Assembly: GCF_026891975.1 (NCBI RefSeq)
Contig: NZ_JAPTGB010000012.1
Coordinates: forward strand, 1-64,000
DNA: 64,000 nucleotides
Source of the DNA: Methanocorpusculum petauri
GTDB lineage: Archaea > Halobacteriota > Methanomicrobia > Methanomicrobiales > Methanocorpusculaceae
Reading direction: 5' to 3'
Below, piece by piece: positions 25,783 through 34,895 of this stretch. Numbering within the stretch: the stretch's first letter is position 1; each line of letters opens with the position of its first letter. A program made the translations under genes and the position numbers. The notes beneath the pieces were generated by a model. The model worked only from the letters and a program-made list of their open reading frames with translations, made no database searches and had not been told where the DNA came from.

Positions 25783-27250
25783 CCAGATCCGCAAAGGGCG
25801 GCTCGGCGGCGACCGGAGTACTGCGGTTGCAGAGTTTCTCTCTTCGGCATCGGCAGACCGGCGTATTGCCTACTGCGATCTCCGTGTGGACATGGCACAC
25901 ATCCTGATGCTTGCAAAACAGAACCTGATAGATCCCACATCAGCAAAAACGCTGCTGTCGCATCTTCATCGGTATATGAATGAGGGACTCCCCGAGACAG
26001 TGTTCGATCCGACCCACGAGGACATCCATGCAGGCATTGAGGCACAGCTGATCGCAGATTGCGGTGCGGATGTCGGCGGAAGAATGCACCTCGGCCGCAG
26101 TCGCAACGACGAAGTCGCGACATGTCTGCGGATGCAGACCCGCCTTGACATTCTGGAAATTCTTGACGGCATCGCCGCGCTGCGCCGATCCTTACTTAAC
26201 CAGGCGGCACAGCATACCCGCAGCATCATGCCGGGCTTCACCCACTTCCAGCACGCCCAGCCGACGACACTTGCCCACTACCTGCTCGCATATGAAGCAG
26301 TATTTGCCCGTGATGCGGGACGGCTGTTTGACGCATACACCCGCCTCAATGTATCACCGCTCGGATCCGCCGCGTTCGCAGGAACCGGATTTGCCCTCGA
26401 CCGTGAAGCAACCGCGGCATATCTTGGATTTACCTCGGCCATGACCAACTCAATGGACGGCGTTGCATCCCGCGACTTTATGCTGGAGGTACTTGCGGCA
26501 CTATCTATTCTGATGACAAACGTCAGTCGTCTGTGTGAAGAACTGGTACTCTGGAGCAGTGCATTCATCCGGTTTGTAGAACTGGACGATGCCTACTGTT
26601 CAACCAGCTCCATCATGCCCCAGAAAAAAAATCCCGACACCGCAGAGATTATGCGGAGCAAATCCGGTGTTGCATCCGGTGAACTGATAGCAGGCATTAC
26701 CCTGATGAAAGGACTTCCGATGAGCTACAACCGCGACATGCAGGACTTAACGCCGCATCTGTGGCGGAGTCTTGACACCGCAGAGGCGAGCCTGCCGATC
26801 CTCGCGGGAATGATCCAAACTGCATCCTTCAACACCGGAAGAATGGCAGAAGAGTCCGATCGCGGCAACGCAACGGCAACCGAGCTTGCGGACATGATGG
26901 TGCGCGAGTTCGGGATGCCCTTCCGTACCGCGCACAACATCGTAGGCCGGGCCGTAAAACTCGGCGGACTGTCGATCGATATTGTCGAAAAGGCAGGCAT
27001 GGAAATATATGGCACGTCTCTCAAAGAGATGGGACTCACCCAGAAGCATATTGACCGCGCGCTGTCGCCGTCCGAGATGGTTGCAGCGAAACAGAGCGCA
27101 GGTGCGCCAAACCCGGACATGATGGCAGCAGCGGCAGAGACCGCAGGCACCCTGCTTGCACGCGACGAGGAACGTGCAGAAACTCTGCGTTCTGCACTAT
27201 TCCGCGCAGACGACACTATAAAAACAGACTACATGAGGTTAACGGCATGA
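25766..27250 (+). CDS. argH: Argininosuccinate lyase
   Basis: This 494-aa fumarase/aspartase-superfamily enzyme cleaves argininosuccinate to arginine and fumarate. Diagnostic motifs are HEDIHAGIEAQLI, MHLGRSRNDEVATCLRM, PGFTHFQHAQPTTLAHYLLA and the family signature SSIMPQKKNPDTAEIMR. It starts within the end of the second CpXC gene and overlaps gatD by 4 bp. N-terminal residues 1-15 (TDQIRKGRLGGD) are as usual for the family. Identification is secure. Confidence 0.97.
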   Translation: MMTGTDQIRKGRLGGDRSTAVAEFLSSASADRRIAYCDLRVDMAHILMLAKQNLIDPTSAKTLLSHLHRYMNEGLPETVFDPTHEDIHAGIEAQLIADCGADVGGRMHLGRSRNDEVATCLRMQTRLDILEILDGIAALRRSLLNQAAQHTRSIMPGFTHFQHAQPTTLAHYLLAYEAVFARDAGRLFDAYTRLNVSPLGSAAFAGTGFALDREATAAYLGFTSAMTNSMDGVASRDFMLEVLAALSILMTNVSRLCEELVLWSSAFIRFVELDDAYCSTSSIMPQKKNPDTAEIMRSKSGVASGELIAGITLMKGLPMSYNRDMQDLTPHLWRSLDTAEASLPILAGMIQTASFNTGRMAEESDRGNATATELADMMVREFGMPFRTAHNIVGRAVKLGGLSIDIVEKAGMEIYGTSLKEMGLTQKHIDRALSPSEMVAAKQSAGAPNPDMMAAAAETAGTLLARDEERAETLRSALFRADDTIKTDYMRLTA

Positions 27251-28488
27251 CATTTTCCAACAACGATCCCGTAAACATAGCGTTTGCAGATCTTAACCTG
27301 CACGGCATTTACATCTCCGGCTCAGACGGCAATGCCGTGGTGAAACTTTCGAGCGGCTACAACATCTGTGTGCCCGAATCACTCTGCACCCCCGCTCCGG
27401 AGCGTTCCACAGCACAACCACCCCACACAGCAGCAGAACCTCCAAAGCAGGATGCAAACCTGCCGCTGCTTTCGATCATCTCAACCGGCGGAACAATTGC
27501 AAGCACGGTTGACTACCGGACAGGAGCAGTCTCTTCCAAATTCACCGCAGATGACATCATCCGCTCCATTCCCGAACTTGCAGGAATTGCACGCTATCAC
27601 ACCGCCCAGCCGTTCAACATCCTGTCGGAGAACATGAACCCTGCCATGTGGCAGGAACTTGCCCGCGCGGTGCGCGACGAAATTACCGCTGGTGCGACAG
27701 GAGTTATTGTAACGCACGGAACCGACACAATGCTCTACAGTGCCGCGGCGGTTTCGTTTATGTTGGAGACACCGGTGCCGGTGATCTTCGTTGGCGCCCA
27801 GCGGTCTGCCGACCGGCCGAGCAGTGACAACGCCATGAACGCGATCTGCTCGGCAAAAGCCGCGATCTCGGACCTCGGCGAAGTTGTTGTCTGCATGCAT
27901 GCAACCTCGGATGATGTGGAGTGTGCCCTGCACCGGGCAACCCGTGTACGCAAGAATCACACCTCACGCCGCGACGCATTCCAGAGCATTGGAAGAGCAC
28001 CGGTCGGTATGGTATCATATCCGGACGGTGCGGTAACTCTCGGGAAGGATACCGTCCTGCGCGGAACCCGGGAACTCCGGTTGTTCGACCGGCTTGACTC
28101 ACACTGCGGCCTCCTTCAGTACTATCCGGGTATGGACCCCGCAGTGTTTGATGCATTCCGCGGCTATGCAGGTCTCGTGATTGCAGGAACCGGTCTCGGC
28201 CATGTGGGAACAGACTGCATCGCAAAAATTGCAGCACTTATCGCCGCCGGAACGTTTGTAGTGATGACCTCACAGTGCCAGGCAGGCAGCGTCTGCGACC
28301 GCGTGTATGAAACCGGGCGCGACCTGCTTGACGCGGGTGTCGTTGAGGGAGGAAGCATGCTGCCCGAAGTGGCGCTCGTGAAACTGATGTGGGTTCTCGG
28401 CAATGCCACCCGCCGCGAGGATGCAGTGCGGATGATGCAGACGAACCTGAAAGGGGAACTTGACTATGATCTTTGGAGGGAGATGTAA
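27247..28488 (+). CDS. gatD: Glutamyl-tRNA(Gln) amidotransferase subunit D
   Basis: This 413-aa protein has an N-terminal AnsA-like extension (about 1-60: DLNLHGIYISGSDGNAVVKL) and then an L-asparaginase-type amidase: LLSIISTGGTIASTVDYRTG (first catalytic Thr), GVIVTHGTDTMLYSAAAVSF, VIFVGAQRSADRPSSDNAMN and VKLMWVLGNA. GatD releases ammonia from glutamine for the archaea-specific GatDE transamidation of Glu-tRNA(Gln). It starts in the argH stop region (ATGA), and gatE follows the stop codon directly. Confidence 0.96.
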   Translation: MTFSNNDPVNIAFADLNLHGIYISGSDGNAVVKLSSGYNICVPESLCTPAPERSTAQPPHTAAEPPKQDANLPLLSIISTGGTIASTVDYRTGAVSSKFTADDIIRSIPELAGIARYHTAQPFNILSENMNPAMWQELARAVRDEITAGATGVIVTHGTDTMLYSAAAVSFMLETPVPVIFVGAQRSADRPSSDNAMNAICSAKAAISDLGEVVVCMHATSDDVECALHRATRVRKNHTSRRDAFQSIGRAPVGMVSYPDGAVTLGKDTVLRGTRELRLFDRLDSHCGLLQYYPGMDPAVFDAFRGYAGLVIAGTGLGHVGTDCIAKIAALIAAGTFVVMTSQCQAGSVCDRVYETGRDLLDAGVVEGGSMLPEVALVKLMWVLGNATRREDAVRMMQTNLKGELDYDLWREM

Positions 28489-30327
28489 ATGACCGACTTC
28501 GACTACGAAGCCCTGGGCTTAAAAGCGGGAATCGAGATCCACCAGCAGCTCAACACAAAGGAGAAACTGTTCTCCCACACGCCGACGATCATCCGCGACT
28601 CAGTCGAGCACACAGGCGAGGTGAAACGTTTCTTGCGTGTTGCAACATCCGAGATGGGAGATATTGACCGCGCGGCAAAAGAAGAGATGCTGGAAGCCCG
28701 GCTGTTTACGTACTACACCTATGACACAACCGGCCTCGTGGAGATCGATGAACAGCCTCCCGCACCGCTGAATCCTGACGCACTGGATCTGGTGCTGACG
28801 ATTGCAAAAATGTTTGACATGACGCCGCTGCCGCAGATTCACACGATGCGCAAAATGATCGTGGACGGTTCAGCCACGAGCGGATTCCAGCGGACAGCAC
28901 TTGTTGCGCTGAACGGTGCAATCGATCAGACCTGCCGGATTGAGACAGTTGCCGTTGAAGAAGATGCCTGTCAGCGTGTTACCGATCAGGTATTCTCGGT
29001 TGACCGGCTCGGCATCCCTCTCATTGAGATTACAACCGCACCGTGCATGAGAACACCTGAACAGGTGCATGACGTTGCCCAGTACATCGGCATGACGCTG
29101 CGCTCCACGGGACGGGTAAAGCGTGGTCTCGGCACCATTCGTCAGGATGTGAATGTGTCCATCCGTGATGGTGCGCGGGTGGAGATTAAGGGCGTGCAGG
29201 AACTGGATCTGATCGCAGAGGTTGTCCGCCGCGAGGTCCAGCGCCAGCTGTCGCTGCTTGCAATCAAGGATGAACTGGTTGCACGCAATGCACTGGTAAA
29301 CGGTGAGGTGTACGATGTAACATCGGTCTTTGCTAAAACCCAGTCACAGGTGCTGAAGAAAGCGAAAGTGATTCTCGGAACCGTTCTGCACGGCTTTGCC
29401 GGACTTGTCGGGATGGAGATTCAGCCGGGCAGAAGACTCGGATCTGAGATGTCGGACTATGCAAAGAAGTGCGGAGTCGGCGGTCTGTTCCACACCGACG
29501 AACTGCCCGCCTACGGCGTGACGGCTGAGGAGGTCGCCATCCTGAAAGAGAGTCTTGGTGCAGGCGAACAGGATGCGGTAATCATTGTTGCGGCAACCGA
29601 GCAGAAATCCCGGTGTGCAATGCAGATGATCATCCGCCGCGCGAAGATGGCTATGGAGGGCATACCGGGGGAGACGCGCAAGATGCTTGAGGAAGGATCA
29701 ACCGCCTACATGCGGCCGATTCCGGGAGCTGCACGGATGTATCCGGAGACGGACATTCTGCCCGTCCCCGTTTCCCGGGAGTACTGGGAAAGCATTGCAA
29801 CACCGGAACTGCTGACCGACAAAGCGAAGCGGTTTGTCTCCGAGTATGGTCTTGATGCCGGGATGGCGCACCAGATGGCGTTTTCCGAGAAACTGCCGCT
29901 GTTTGAGCTGGCAGTTGCCGAGGGTATCCGTCCGGTGTTTGCAGCACGCACGATTCTGGCGTCTTTAAAAGAACTGTCCCGTGCAGGAATTTCACCTGAT
30001 GCGATGCCTGATGACTCAGTAATTGCGGTGATGAAAGCGGTTGAGGCGGGCCATGCAGCAAAAGAAGCGGTATCGGAGATTCTGTCCGCATGCGCACGCG
30101 GCATGACACTGGATGAAGCGATTGCCACAGTCGCGCCTGCATTTTCCCGCGAGGAACTGCAGACACTGGTTCGCACGATCGTTTCCGAACGCGTTGATTT
30201 CATTAAATCACGCGGCAAAGCAGCACTCGGCCCGGTAATGGGTGTAGTGATGAAAGAAGTACGTGGCCGTATTGACGGTAAGGTGGTTTCCGAGGTTTTG
30301 GACGAAGAACTTGAACGGATCATCTGA
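28489..30327 (+). CDS. gatE: Glutamyl-tRNA(Gln) amidotransferase subunit E
   Basis: This 612-aa protein has the GatB/E core (LGLKAGIEIHQQLNTKEKLF, DGSATSGFQRTALVALNGAI, IPLIEITTAPCMRTPEQVHD), the GatE-specific AspRS-like insertion (GLGTIRQDVNVSIRDGARVE upstream of it) and the C-terminal YqeY-type tail (EELQTLVRTIVSERV, AALGPVMGVVMKEVRGRIDG) that contacts tRNA. Together with GatD it makes Gln-tRNA(Gln), and the pair implies that this organism uses the indirect route. A perfect hairpin spans the stop codon. Confidence 0.97.
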   Translation: MTDFDYEALGLKAGIEIHQQLNTKEKLFSHTPTIIRDSVEHTGEVKRFLRVATSEMGDIDRAAKEEMLEARLFTYYTYDTTGLVEIDEQPPAPLNPDALDLVLTIAKMFDMTPLPQIHTMRKMIVDGSATSGFQRTALVALNGAIDQTCRIETVAVEEDACQRVTDQVFSVDRLGIPLIEITTAPCMRTPEQVHDVAQYIGMTLRSTGRVKRGLGTIRQDVNVSIRDGARVEIKGVQELDLIAEVVRREVQRQLSLLAIKDELVARNALVNGEVYDVTSVFAKTQSQVLKKAKVILGTVLHGFAGLVGMEIQPGRRLGSEMSDYAKKCGVGGLFHTDELPAYGVTAEEVAILKESLGAGEQDAVIIVAATEQKSRCAMQMIIRRAKMAMEGIPGETRKMLEEGSTAYMRPIPGAARMYPETDILPVPVSREYWESIATPELLTDKAKRFVSEYGLDAGMAHQMAFSEKLPLFELAVAEGIRPVFAARTILASLKELSRAGISPDAMPDDSVIAVMKAVEAGHAAKEAVSEILSACARGMTLDEAIATVAPAFSREELQTLVRTIVSERVDFIKSRGKAALGPVMGVVMKEVRGRIDGKVVSEVLDEELERII

Positions 30328-30334
30328 TCCGTTC
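30313..30334 (+). terminator. Hairpin ending the pyrD-gatE transcript
   Basis: A perfect inverted repeat, GAACGGATCA-TC-TGATCCGTTC, overlaps the gatE stop codon and is followed by agatttt. It is the likely 3' end of the pyrD-pyrK-CpXC-CpXC-argH-gatD-gatE transcript. Confidence 0.6.
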
Positions 30335-30380
30335 AGATTTTCCGGCTTGCTGACAGTTTCAGTCTGACCGCCGTCATTGA

Positions 30381-30419
30381 GATATATTTAAGTGAATAGG
30401 GCACGAACAAGGTAAGGAG
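30381..30419 (+). promoter_or_regulatory. Promoter and RBS of the small basic protein gene
   Basis: A TATA-like gatatattta (30381-30390) and an SD aaggag (30414-30419) precede the ATG at 30426. This makes the gene an independent, apparently strong transcription unit between two hairpins. Confidence 0.55.
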
Positions 30420-30425
30420 TTCAAT

Positions 30426-30695
30426 ATGGGAAAGACAGGTAGCATCAACTGGCACCAGATCAAAGGTGTTAACGGTCAGATCAGACTCGTTCCCCAGAAA
30501 GAGGGAGAAGTCAAGAAACCGGGACCGAACCAGAGATTCAAGAGAGCAAGCATTGTTACGAAGATCGAAAGCCGCATGGCAAACGCTCCTCAGCAGGGCC
30601 GCCGTGGACCGAAGATCGCAGACCCGCGTGTTCGCCGCCGGATCCGCAGATCCAAGAAGTCCATGATGGGCGCAAAAGCAAAGGCAAAGCGCTGA
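30426..30695 (+). CDS. Small, very basic methanogen protein (DUF5350-like)
   Basis: This 89-aa protein contains many Arg and Lys residues, with a Trp/His-containing start (MGKTGSINWHQIKGVNGQIR) and a basic tail (RVRRRIRRSKKSMMGAKAKA). Composition resembles a ribosomal or nucleic-acid-binding protein, but I do not recognise a ribosomal family; from memory it resembles the methanogen family DUF5350. It has its own TATA and SD and is flanked by a hairpin on each side, consistent with a highly expressed single gene. RNA or DNA binding is an inference from charge only. Confidence 0.8.
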   Translation: MGKTGSINWHQIKGVNGQIRLVPQKEGEVKKPGPNQRFKRASIVTKIESRMANAPQQGRRGPKIADPRVRRRIRRSKKSMMGAKAKAKR

Positions 30696-30728
30696 TCTTC
30701 TCGGACATAATACGTTCACCCCCGATGT

Positions 30729-30767
30729 ATGTACTCCCGCATGCGGGAGTACATTTCCAATTTTTTT
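30729..30767 (+). terminator. Strong hairpin plus T-tract
   Basis: A perfect 26-bp palindrome at 30729-30754 (arm ATGTACTCCCGCA) is followed after a few bases by seven T residues (30761-30767). It is the clearest terminator-like structure in the window and ends the small basic protein gene. Confidence 0.75.
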
Positions 30768-30824
30768 CAGTTTGTTGTTTTTTCCGATTCTTTTATCTCA
30801 ACAATTCATAACCCCGCAGCGCTA

Positions 30825-32081
30825 ATGGATAAAGAAGAAACCATGGTGCATCTTACCGTTGATATAGGCGGCCGTCCCGGTACTGACTGCCGGGGTTTTT
30901 GCGCCTACTGTTACTTCAAGCATGCGAAGGATGTACCGCCGTTCGGCTGCCGGTACTGTCTTCCGTTTTTAAAAGGCTGTGACTACTGTTCCCGCGGGGT
31001 CAAAGAAGAGTACGCCGGTTTTCTGCCTCTGCAAACCGTTGCCGAGTCGTTTCTTGCAGACCTTCAGATGATCACGGGAGACGTTACCCGCATCACCATC
31101 TCCGGCGGCGGAGACCCCAGCTGTTACCCTGAGTTCCGCGATCTTGTGGAACTGCTTGGAACACTGGATATTCCCCTGCATATCGGCTATACCAGCGGGA
31201 AGGGCTTTGATGATCCGGAAATTGCCGATTTTTTAATTGCAAATCACCTGACAGAAGTTTCATTTACCGTATTTGCCGCGGATGCAGAGCTCCGGCGGAA
31301 ATGGATGCATGATCCAACCCCGGAAACATCGCTTGAAATCATCCGTCGCCTTGCAAAGCAGGTTGAGGTGTATGCAGCAATTGTCATTCTGCCGGATGTA
31401 AATGACGGTGCCGTTCTTACCGAAACACTGTCCTGGCTTTCAGAAGCCGGAGTGAAAGGTGTGATTCTGATGCGGTTTGCGAACCGTCCGGAACAGGGAC
31501 TGATCCTTGAAAATGCCCCGATCCTCCCCGGCCAGCGGGTACATACAGTTGAGGAGTTTGCCGATCTTGTGCGGGAAAGTGCAGCCGCATTCCCTCATCT
31601 CCGTATATCTGGAACTCCGCTGTATGACCCCCGGTTCGACTCGCCGTTTGCCATCCGCAACATGCCCGAGCTGCTGGATCGTCTGCCGAGGGTGGACAAA
31701 AGGGCAACCATTATAACCGGAGCCGTTGCATTTCCATATATCAGAACAGTTATCTCAGCCTGCGGCGGGGATCCGTCCTCAGTTGTTGCGGTGGACAAAG
31801 AGATTGCCTGTCTGATAACCATTGATGATCTCACATCACTTCATCTGCCGGATCTTTGTGATACCGTGATTATTCCCGGTCGCGCATTTGTGCATGATGC
31901 AGAAGCGGAAAAGGTTCTTTCGCGTGACGGTGTGTTTCGCACTGTTGTCCGGGGACCTGAGATGCTTTCAGCTGACGGGGAGACAAGCATGGGTATGACA
32001 GAGGTTGATGTCCTTACCATGGAAATGGAAGGGTTTTCTGCCCTTATCCGGCTGATAAATCAGTATGGGTGTCCTACATGA
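30825..32081 (+). CDS. mmp10: Methyl-coenzyme M reductase arginine methyltransferase (Mmp10)
   Basis: This 418-aa radical SAM enzyme is methanogenesis marker protein 10, the B12-dependent methylase that modifies a conserved arginine of McrA. The start region HLTVDIGGRPGTDCRGFCAY carries the unusual CxxxCxxC radical SAM cluster, followed by further cysteines (CRYC, CDYC). TRITISGGGDPSCYPEFRDL follows. The C-terminal half (about 290-418) is the methanogen-specific part. The ATG at 30825 has ttttat 34 bp upstream; an ATG at 30843, six codons later, is equally possible. It overlaps the next gene by 4 bp (ATGA). Confidence 0.93.
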   Translation: MDKEETMVHLTVDIGGRPGTDCRGFCAYCYFKHAKDVPPFGCRYCLPFLKGCDYCSRGVKEEYAGFLPLQTVAESFLADLQMITGDVTRITISGGGDPSCYPEFRDLVELLGTLDIPLHIGYTSGKGFDDPEIADFLIANHLTEVSFTVFAADAELRRKWMHDPTPETSLEIIRRLAKQVEVYAAIVILPDVNDGAVLTETLSWLSEAGVKGVILMRFANRPEQGLILENAPILPGQRVHTVEEFADLVRESAAAFPHLRISGTPLYDPRFDSPFAIRNMPELLDRLPRVDKRATIITGAVAFPYIRTVISACGGDPSSVVAVDKEIACLITIDDLTSLHLPDLCDTVIIPGRAFVHDAEAEKVLSRDGVFRTVVRGPEMLSADGETSMGMTEVDVLTMEMEGFSALIRLINQYGCPT

Positions 32082-32530
32082 AATATGCTAAGCTATATGA
32101 GAAGATAGGATACACGTTCAAAAATGAAGCGTATCTTGACCATGCAATGACACGGACTGCATACGCCCGTGAACATGAAACGCCTATGAATGAAACCATG
32201 GATTCGCTTGCTGTCCTCGGTGACGCGGTGCTGGATCTGGTAATGATCTGCGAGATCATGGCGGAAGGCGAGTATGACAAAGGTGAAATTACCCGCAAAA
32301 AGATTGAAGCCGTCAATATGACGGTTGTCAGAAAAATTGCAGAACAACTGGAACTTCCCTCGTATATGCGGTGGGGGAAGGGTGAACTCCGCATGCAGAT
32401 ATGGACGAGCGGCCGTGTTTCTGCAGAGTGTTTTGAGGCGCTGGTCGGCGCCGCATACATAGACGGCGGTGTTGAGGCCGCAACGAAGATTATCAGAACC
32501 GTTCGTATGCCGCAAGGTTCGGCAAAATAA
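32078..32530 (+). CDS. Mini-RNase-III-like protein (RNase III domain only)
   Basis: This 150-aa protein has only the RNase III catalytic fold and no double-stranded-RNA-binding domain. Hallmarks are DSLAVLGDAVLDLVMICEIM and ECFEALVGAAYIDGG. At the position of the classical metal-binding glutamate in LEFLGD it has alanine (LAVLGD), as in the Mini-III proteins (LAYLGDA), while the Asp and the later Glu are kept. In bacteria such enzymes mature 23S rRNA. It overlaps mmp10 by 4 bp, which suggests co-expression. The start at ATG 32078 is preferred to GTG 32069. Substrate and activity here are unproven. Confidence 0.75.
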   Translation: MKYAKLYEKIGYTFKNEAYLDHAMTRTAYAREHETPMNETMDSLAVLGDAVLDLVMICEIMAEGEYDKGEITRKKIEAVNMTVVRKIAEQLELPSYMRWGKGELRMQIWTSGRVSAECFEALVGAAYIDGGVEAATKIIRTVRMPQGSAK

Positions 32531-32728
32531 CATCAGCTCAAGGAAAAAGGCAGGATGTATCTCATCCGATGCAGAATTTTTTCCATGATCTGCTTTTATT
32601 TTGTTTGATCCTCTCTGCATTTTTGATTTTTTTGTTTGAGATGAATTCACATGAAGTCAGCGATGCATGTCACTAGTCCACAATCGTGCCGTCATAGTTT
32701 ATTGCGTTGCAGTGCGATATGCTATGGT

Positions 32729-33010
32729 ATGGTACGGGTGAAGGCATCCCACATTCTGGTAAAGACGGAATCTGAGGCAAAGCAACTGATGAAACAGCTT
32801 GCTGACGGCGATGATTTTGCAAAACTTGCAAAACTTCACTCTCAGTGCCCATCGGGAAGATCAGGCGGCGATCTGGGATACTTCGGCAAAGGACAGATGG
32901 TGAAGCCGTTTGAAGATGCAGCGTTTAAGGCAAAAATCGGTGATGTTGTCGGACCGGTGAAGACGCAGTTCGGCTGGCATGTGATCAAAGTTACTGATGT
33001 GAAAAACTAA
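32729..33010 (+). CDS. Parvulin-type peptidyl-prolyl isomerase
   Basis: This 93-aa single-domain parvulin (rotamase family) reads MVRVKASHILVKTESEAKQL, KLAKLHSQCPSGRSGGDLGY, FGKGQMVKPFEDAAF and TQFGWHVIKVTDV. It isomerises proline peptide bonds in folding proteins. There is no signal peptide when the start at 32729 is used, so it is cytoplasmic. An in-frame ATG at 32651 would add 26 unrelated residues and is rejected. The 198 bp upstream hold T-rich runs that may end the mmp10 transcript. Confidence 0.93.
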   Translation: MVRVKASHILVKTESEAKQLMKQLADGDDFAKLAKLHSQCPSGRSGGDLGYFGKGQMVKPFEDAAFKAKIGDVVGPVKTQFGWHVIKVTDVKN

Positions 33011-33030
33011 GAATATCTCTTTGGTGTTTT

Positions 33031-34116
33031 ATGGATGCAAAGACCTTTTTGTGCTGCATTGAGGCAATAAAAAGCAGTGATATTGCAGTACAGGAAGATG
33101 CGGCGAACGCGGTTGCGGCATTAACGGAAAAGCACTGGTTGCCGCAGATTTTGCATCACCTTGACGATCCAAACCCTCTTGTCCGCAGAGTTATGCTCTG
33201 GACGCTGCGAAACTATATCGGGCAGATCTCGTATCCGCAGTTTCTTGCATATCTCCATGATCCTGATATGGCAGTGCGCGAAGCAGCGCTTCTTTTGTTT
33301 ATGGAAGGGGGAAGCCCTGCATGCGATGCACTTGTTGCAGCAGTTTCTTCAGAGGAGGAGGAACTCCGGTTTTCTGCGGTTCAGGCACTCGGACAGTTCC
33401 GGACACCCGAAGCGATCGTTCCCCTGATGCACGCAGCAGGTGCAAAAAACCCTGATATCCGCGAGGTTGCAGTTTTATCTCTTGGCGTGTACGCGGATGC
33501 ATGCGTGGTCCCGCAGCTTCTTGCAGCACTGGCGGATGAGCCGCAAATTCGTCTTGCAGCGCTTGAGGGTCTGCGGGGGCGGGAACTGTCTCCCGAGGAT
33601 CTGGTAAAAATCTCAGGATGTCTCTATGACGCTGAGTATCCGGAAATCCGTGCAGCAGCGGTTGCAGTGCTCGGCCCTCTGGTTCCCGAGGAGATTGCCG
33701 CTGACGCGAGTTCCCAGGTCCGTCGCGCTGTTGCATCGGCGGCAGCATCACCAGAGCTTCTGGCACACCTGTGTACGGACGCGGATGCATCAGTCAGGAT
33801 GGCAGCCGCGGAAGCTATCGGCAAGCAGGGATATATTATGGAGGATGTACTGCTGCCGCTTTTTTCAGATGCAGTACCGGGTGTACGGCGTGCGGCGGTG
33901 ACTGCTCTTGCATCGTCCCGGCGGCCTGACGTGGTTGCGGCCCTGATCAACTGTCTGCATGATCCAAAACCCGGGATTCAGGCGGCAGCAGCAACCGCAC
34001 TTGGAGAGATAGGCGGTGATGAGGTGATTGCAGCACTCACCGAGGCATCAAAGAGTGGAAATGCGATTCTCCGCGGAATTATGAAAAATGCGCTGAATGC
34101 AGCTCTGAAAAAATAA
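33031..34116 (+). CDS. HEAT-repeat protein
   Basis: This 361-aa protein is built of about ten PBS-lyase-type HEAT repeats of roughly 31 residues, with the pattern D-P-x-V-R-x-A-A-x-x-A-L-G, for example AAVSSEEEELRFSAVQALGQ, PLFSDAVPGVRRAAVTALAS and NCLHDPKPGIQAAAATALGE. Such solenoids are scaffolds for protein-protein contacts; no catalytic residues are evident. It follows the parvulin gene by 20 bp and ends 15 bp before a convergent lipid-synthesis gene. The partner cannot be deduced. Confidence 0.88.
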   Translation: MDAKTFLCCIEAIKSSDIAVQEDAANAVAALTEKHWLPQILHHLDDPNPLVRRVMLWTLRNYIGQISYPQFLAYLHDPDMAVREAALLLFMEGGSPACDALVAAVSSEEEELRFSAVQALGQFRTPEAIVPLMHAAGAKNPDIREVAVLSLGVYADACVVPQLLAALADEPQIRLAALEGLRGRELSPEDLVKISGCLYDAEYPEIRAAAVAVLGPLVPEEIAADASSQVRRAVASAAASPELLAHLCTDADASVRMAAAEAIGKQGYIMEDVLLPLFSDAVPGVRRAAVTALASSRRPDVVAALINCLHDPKPGIQAAAATALGEIGGDEVIAALTEASKSGNAILRGIMKNALNAALKK

Positions 34117-34131
34117 AAATATATACTTCTT

Positions 34132-34779
34132 TTACTCTTCCTTGTAGGCACCGTGACGGCGTGCAAGATAGAGAATTCTCTGCAGAGCCGAGAGGTTGGT
34201 GCAGACGGCAATGAGAATTACGGCGATCCAGATTTGGCTGATGAGACCGAAGAGGATGAGACAGATGATTGTCTCCGGTCTGCCAAAGAACCCGATTCCT
34301 TCCAGAGGATCACTGATTTTTCCATCCTCTTTTTTGGTATAGCCGATTTCTGCATAGGTTACCGGTTTGATGAAGGTGTTCATCAGTGAACCGATAATGG
34401 CAAGGCCGACGATTGCGGTGTCAACCCAGGACGGAACAGTGAAAAACTGAGAGATGACAGCAGTTCCGGAGAGACCAATTCCAAGAAGGACAAGCCCGTC
34501 CACATATTTGTCGATGATCCAGTCGAGTACCGCGCCGAAATCGCTCTTGCGGTTGGTTTTCCGGGCCACGTTCCCATCTACAAGATCCAGGATCGCGGAG
34601 ACCGCAAGCAGGATACTGCCAAGGAGGAACAGACGCTGCATATAGCAGACAGCGCAGGCAATACCAAAAACGAGAGAAAGTATTGTTATCTGGTTTGGTT
34701 TCAGTCCAATCCGGACGAAGGCATTGCCGATTGGATCAATGCAGCCAATCAGCCGGGGACGAAGAGCGGTAATATTCAT
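34132..34779 (-). CDS. CDP-alcohol phosphatidyltransferase (archaeal lipid head-group synthase)
   Basis: This 215-aa membrane protein has the family signature DG-x2-AR-x8-G-x3-D-x3-D, seen as VDGNVARKTNRKSDFGAVLD followed by WIIDKYVD, just after the second helix. About five hydrophobic helices follow. In archaea such enzymes attach polar head groups to CDP-archaeol; archaetidylinositol phosphate synthase is one candidate, but the head group cannot be fixed by sequence reading. The N-terminus (IDPIGNAFVRIGLKPNQITI) matches the family start. Confidence 0.85.
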   Translation of the reverse strand: MNITALRPRLIGCIDPIGNAFVRIGLKPNQITILSLVFGIACAVCYMQRLFLLGSILLAVSAILDLVDGNVARKTNRKSDFGAVLDWIIDKYVDGLVLLGIGLSGTAVISQFFTVPSWVDTAIVGLAIIGSLMNTFIKPVTYAEIGYTKKEDGKISDPLEGIGFFGRPETIICLILFGLISQIWIAVILIAVCTNLSALQRILYLARRHGAYKEE

Positions 34780-34895
34780 GGTAACCTGACTGCATCAGAT
34801 GCCTGACAGACAAGGTATGATGCATTTTTGGACGGGATTTCCATACCAAATATTCTTTAGCTTTTATTCCTATATGAATCAAGAGGAAATACTTC

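Noticed and set aside
32069-32077. GTG start at 32069 for the Mini-RNase-III-like gene
   Set aside because: The ATG at 32078 overlaps the mmp10 stop as ATGA, the common coupling arrangement in this genome.
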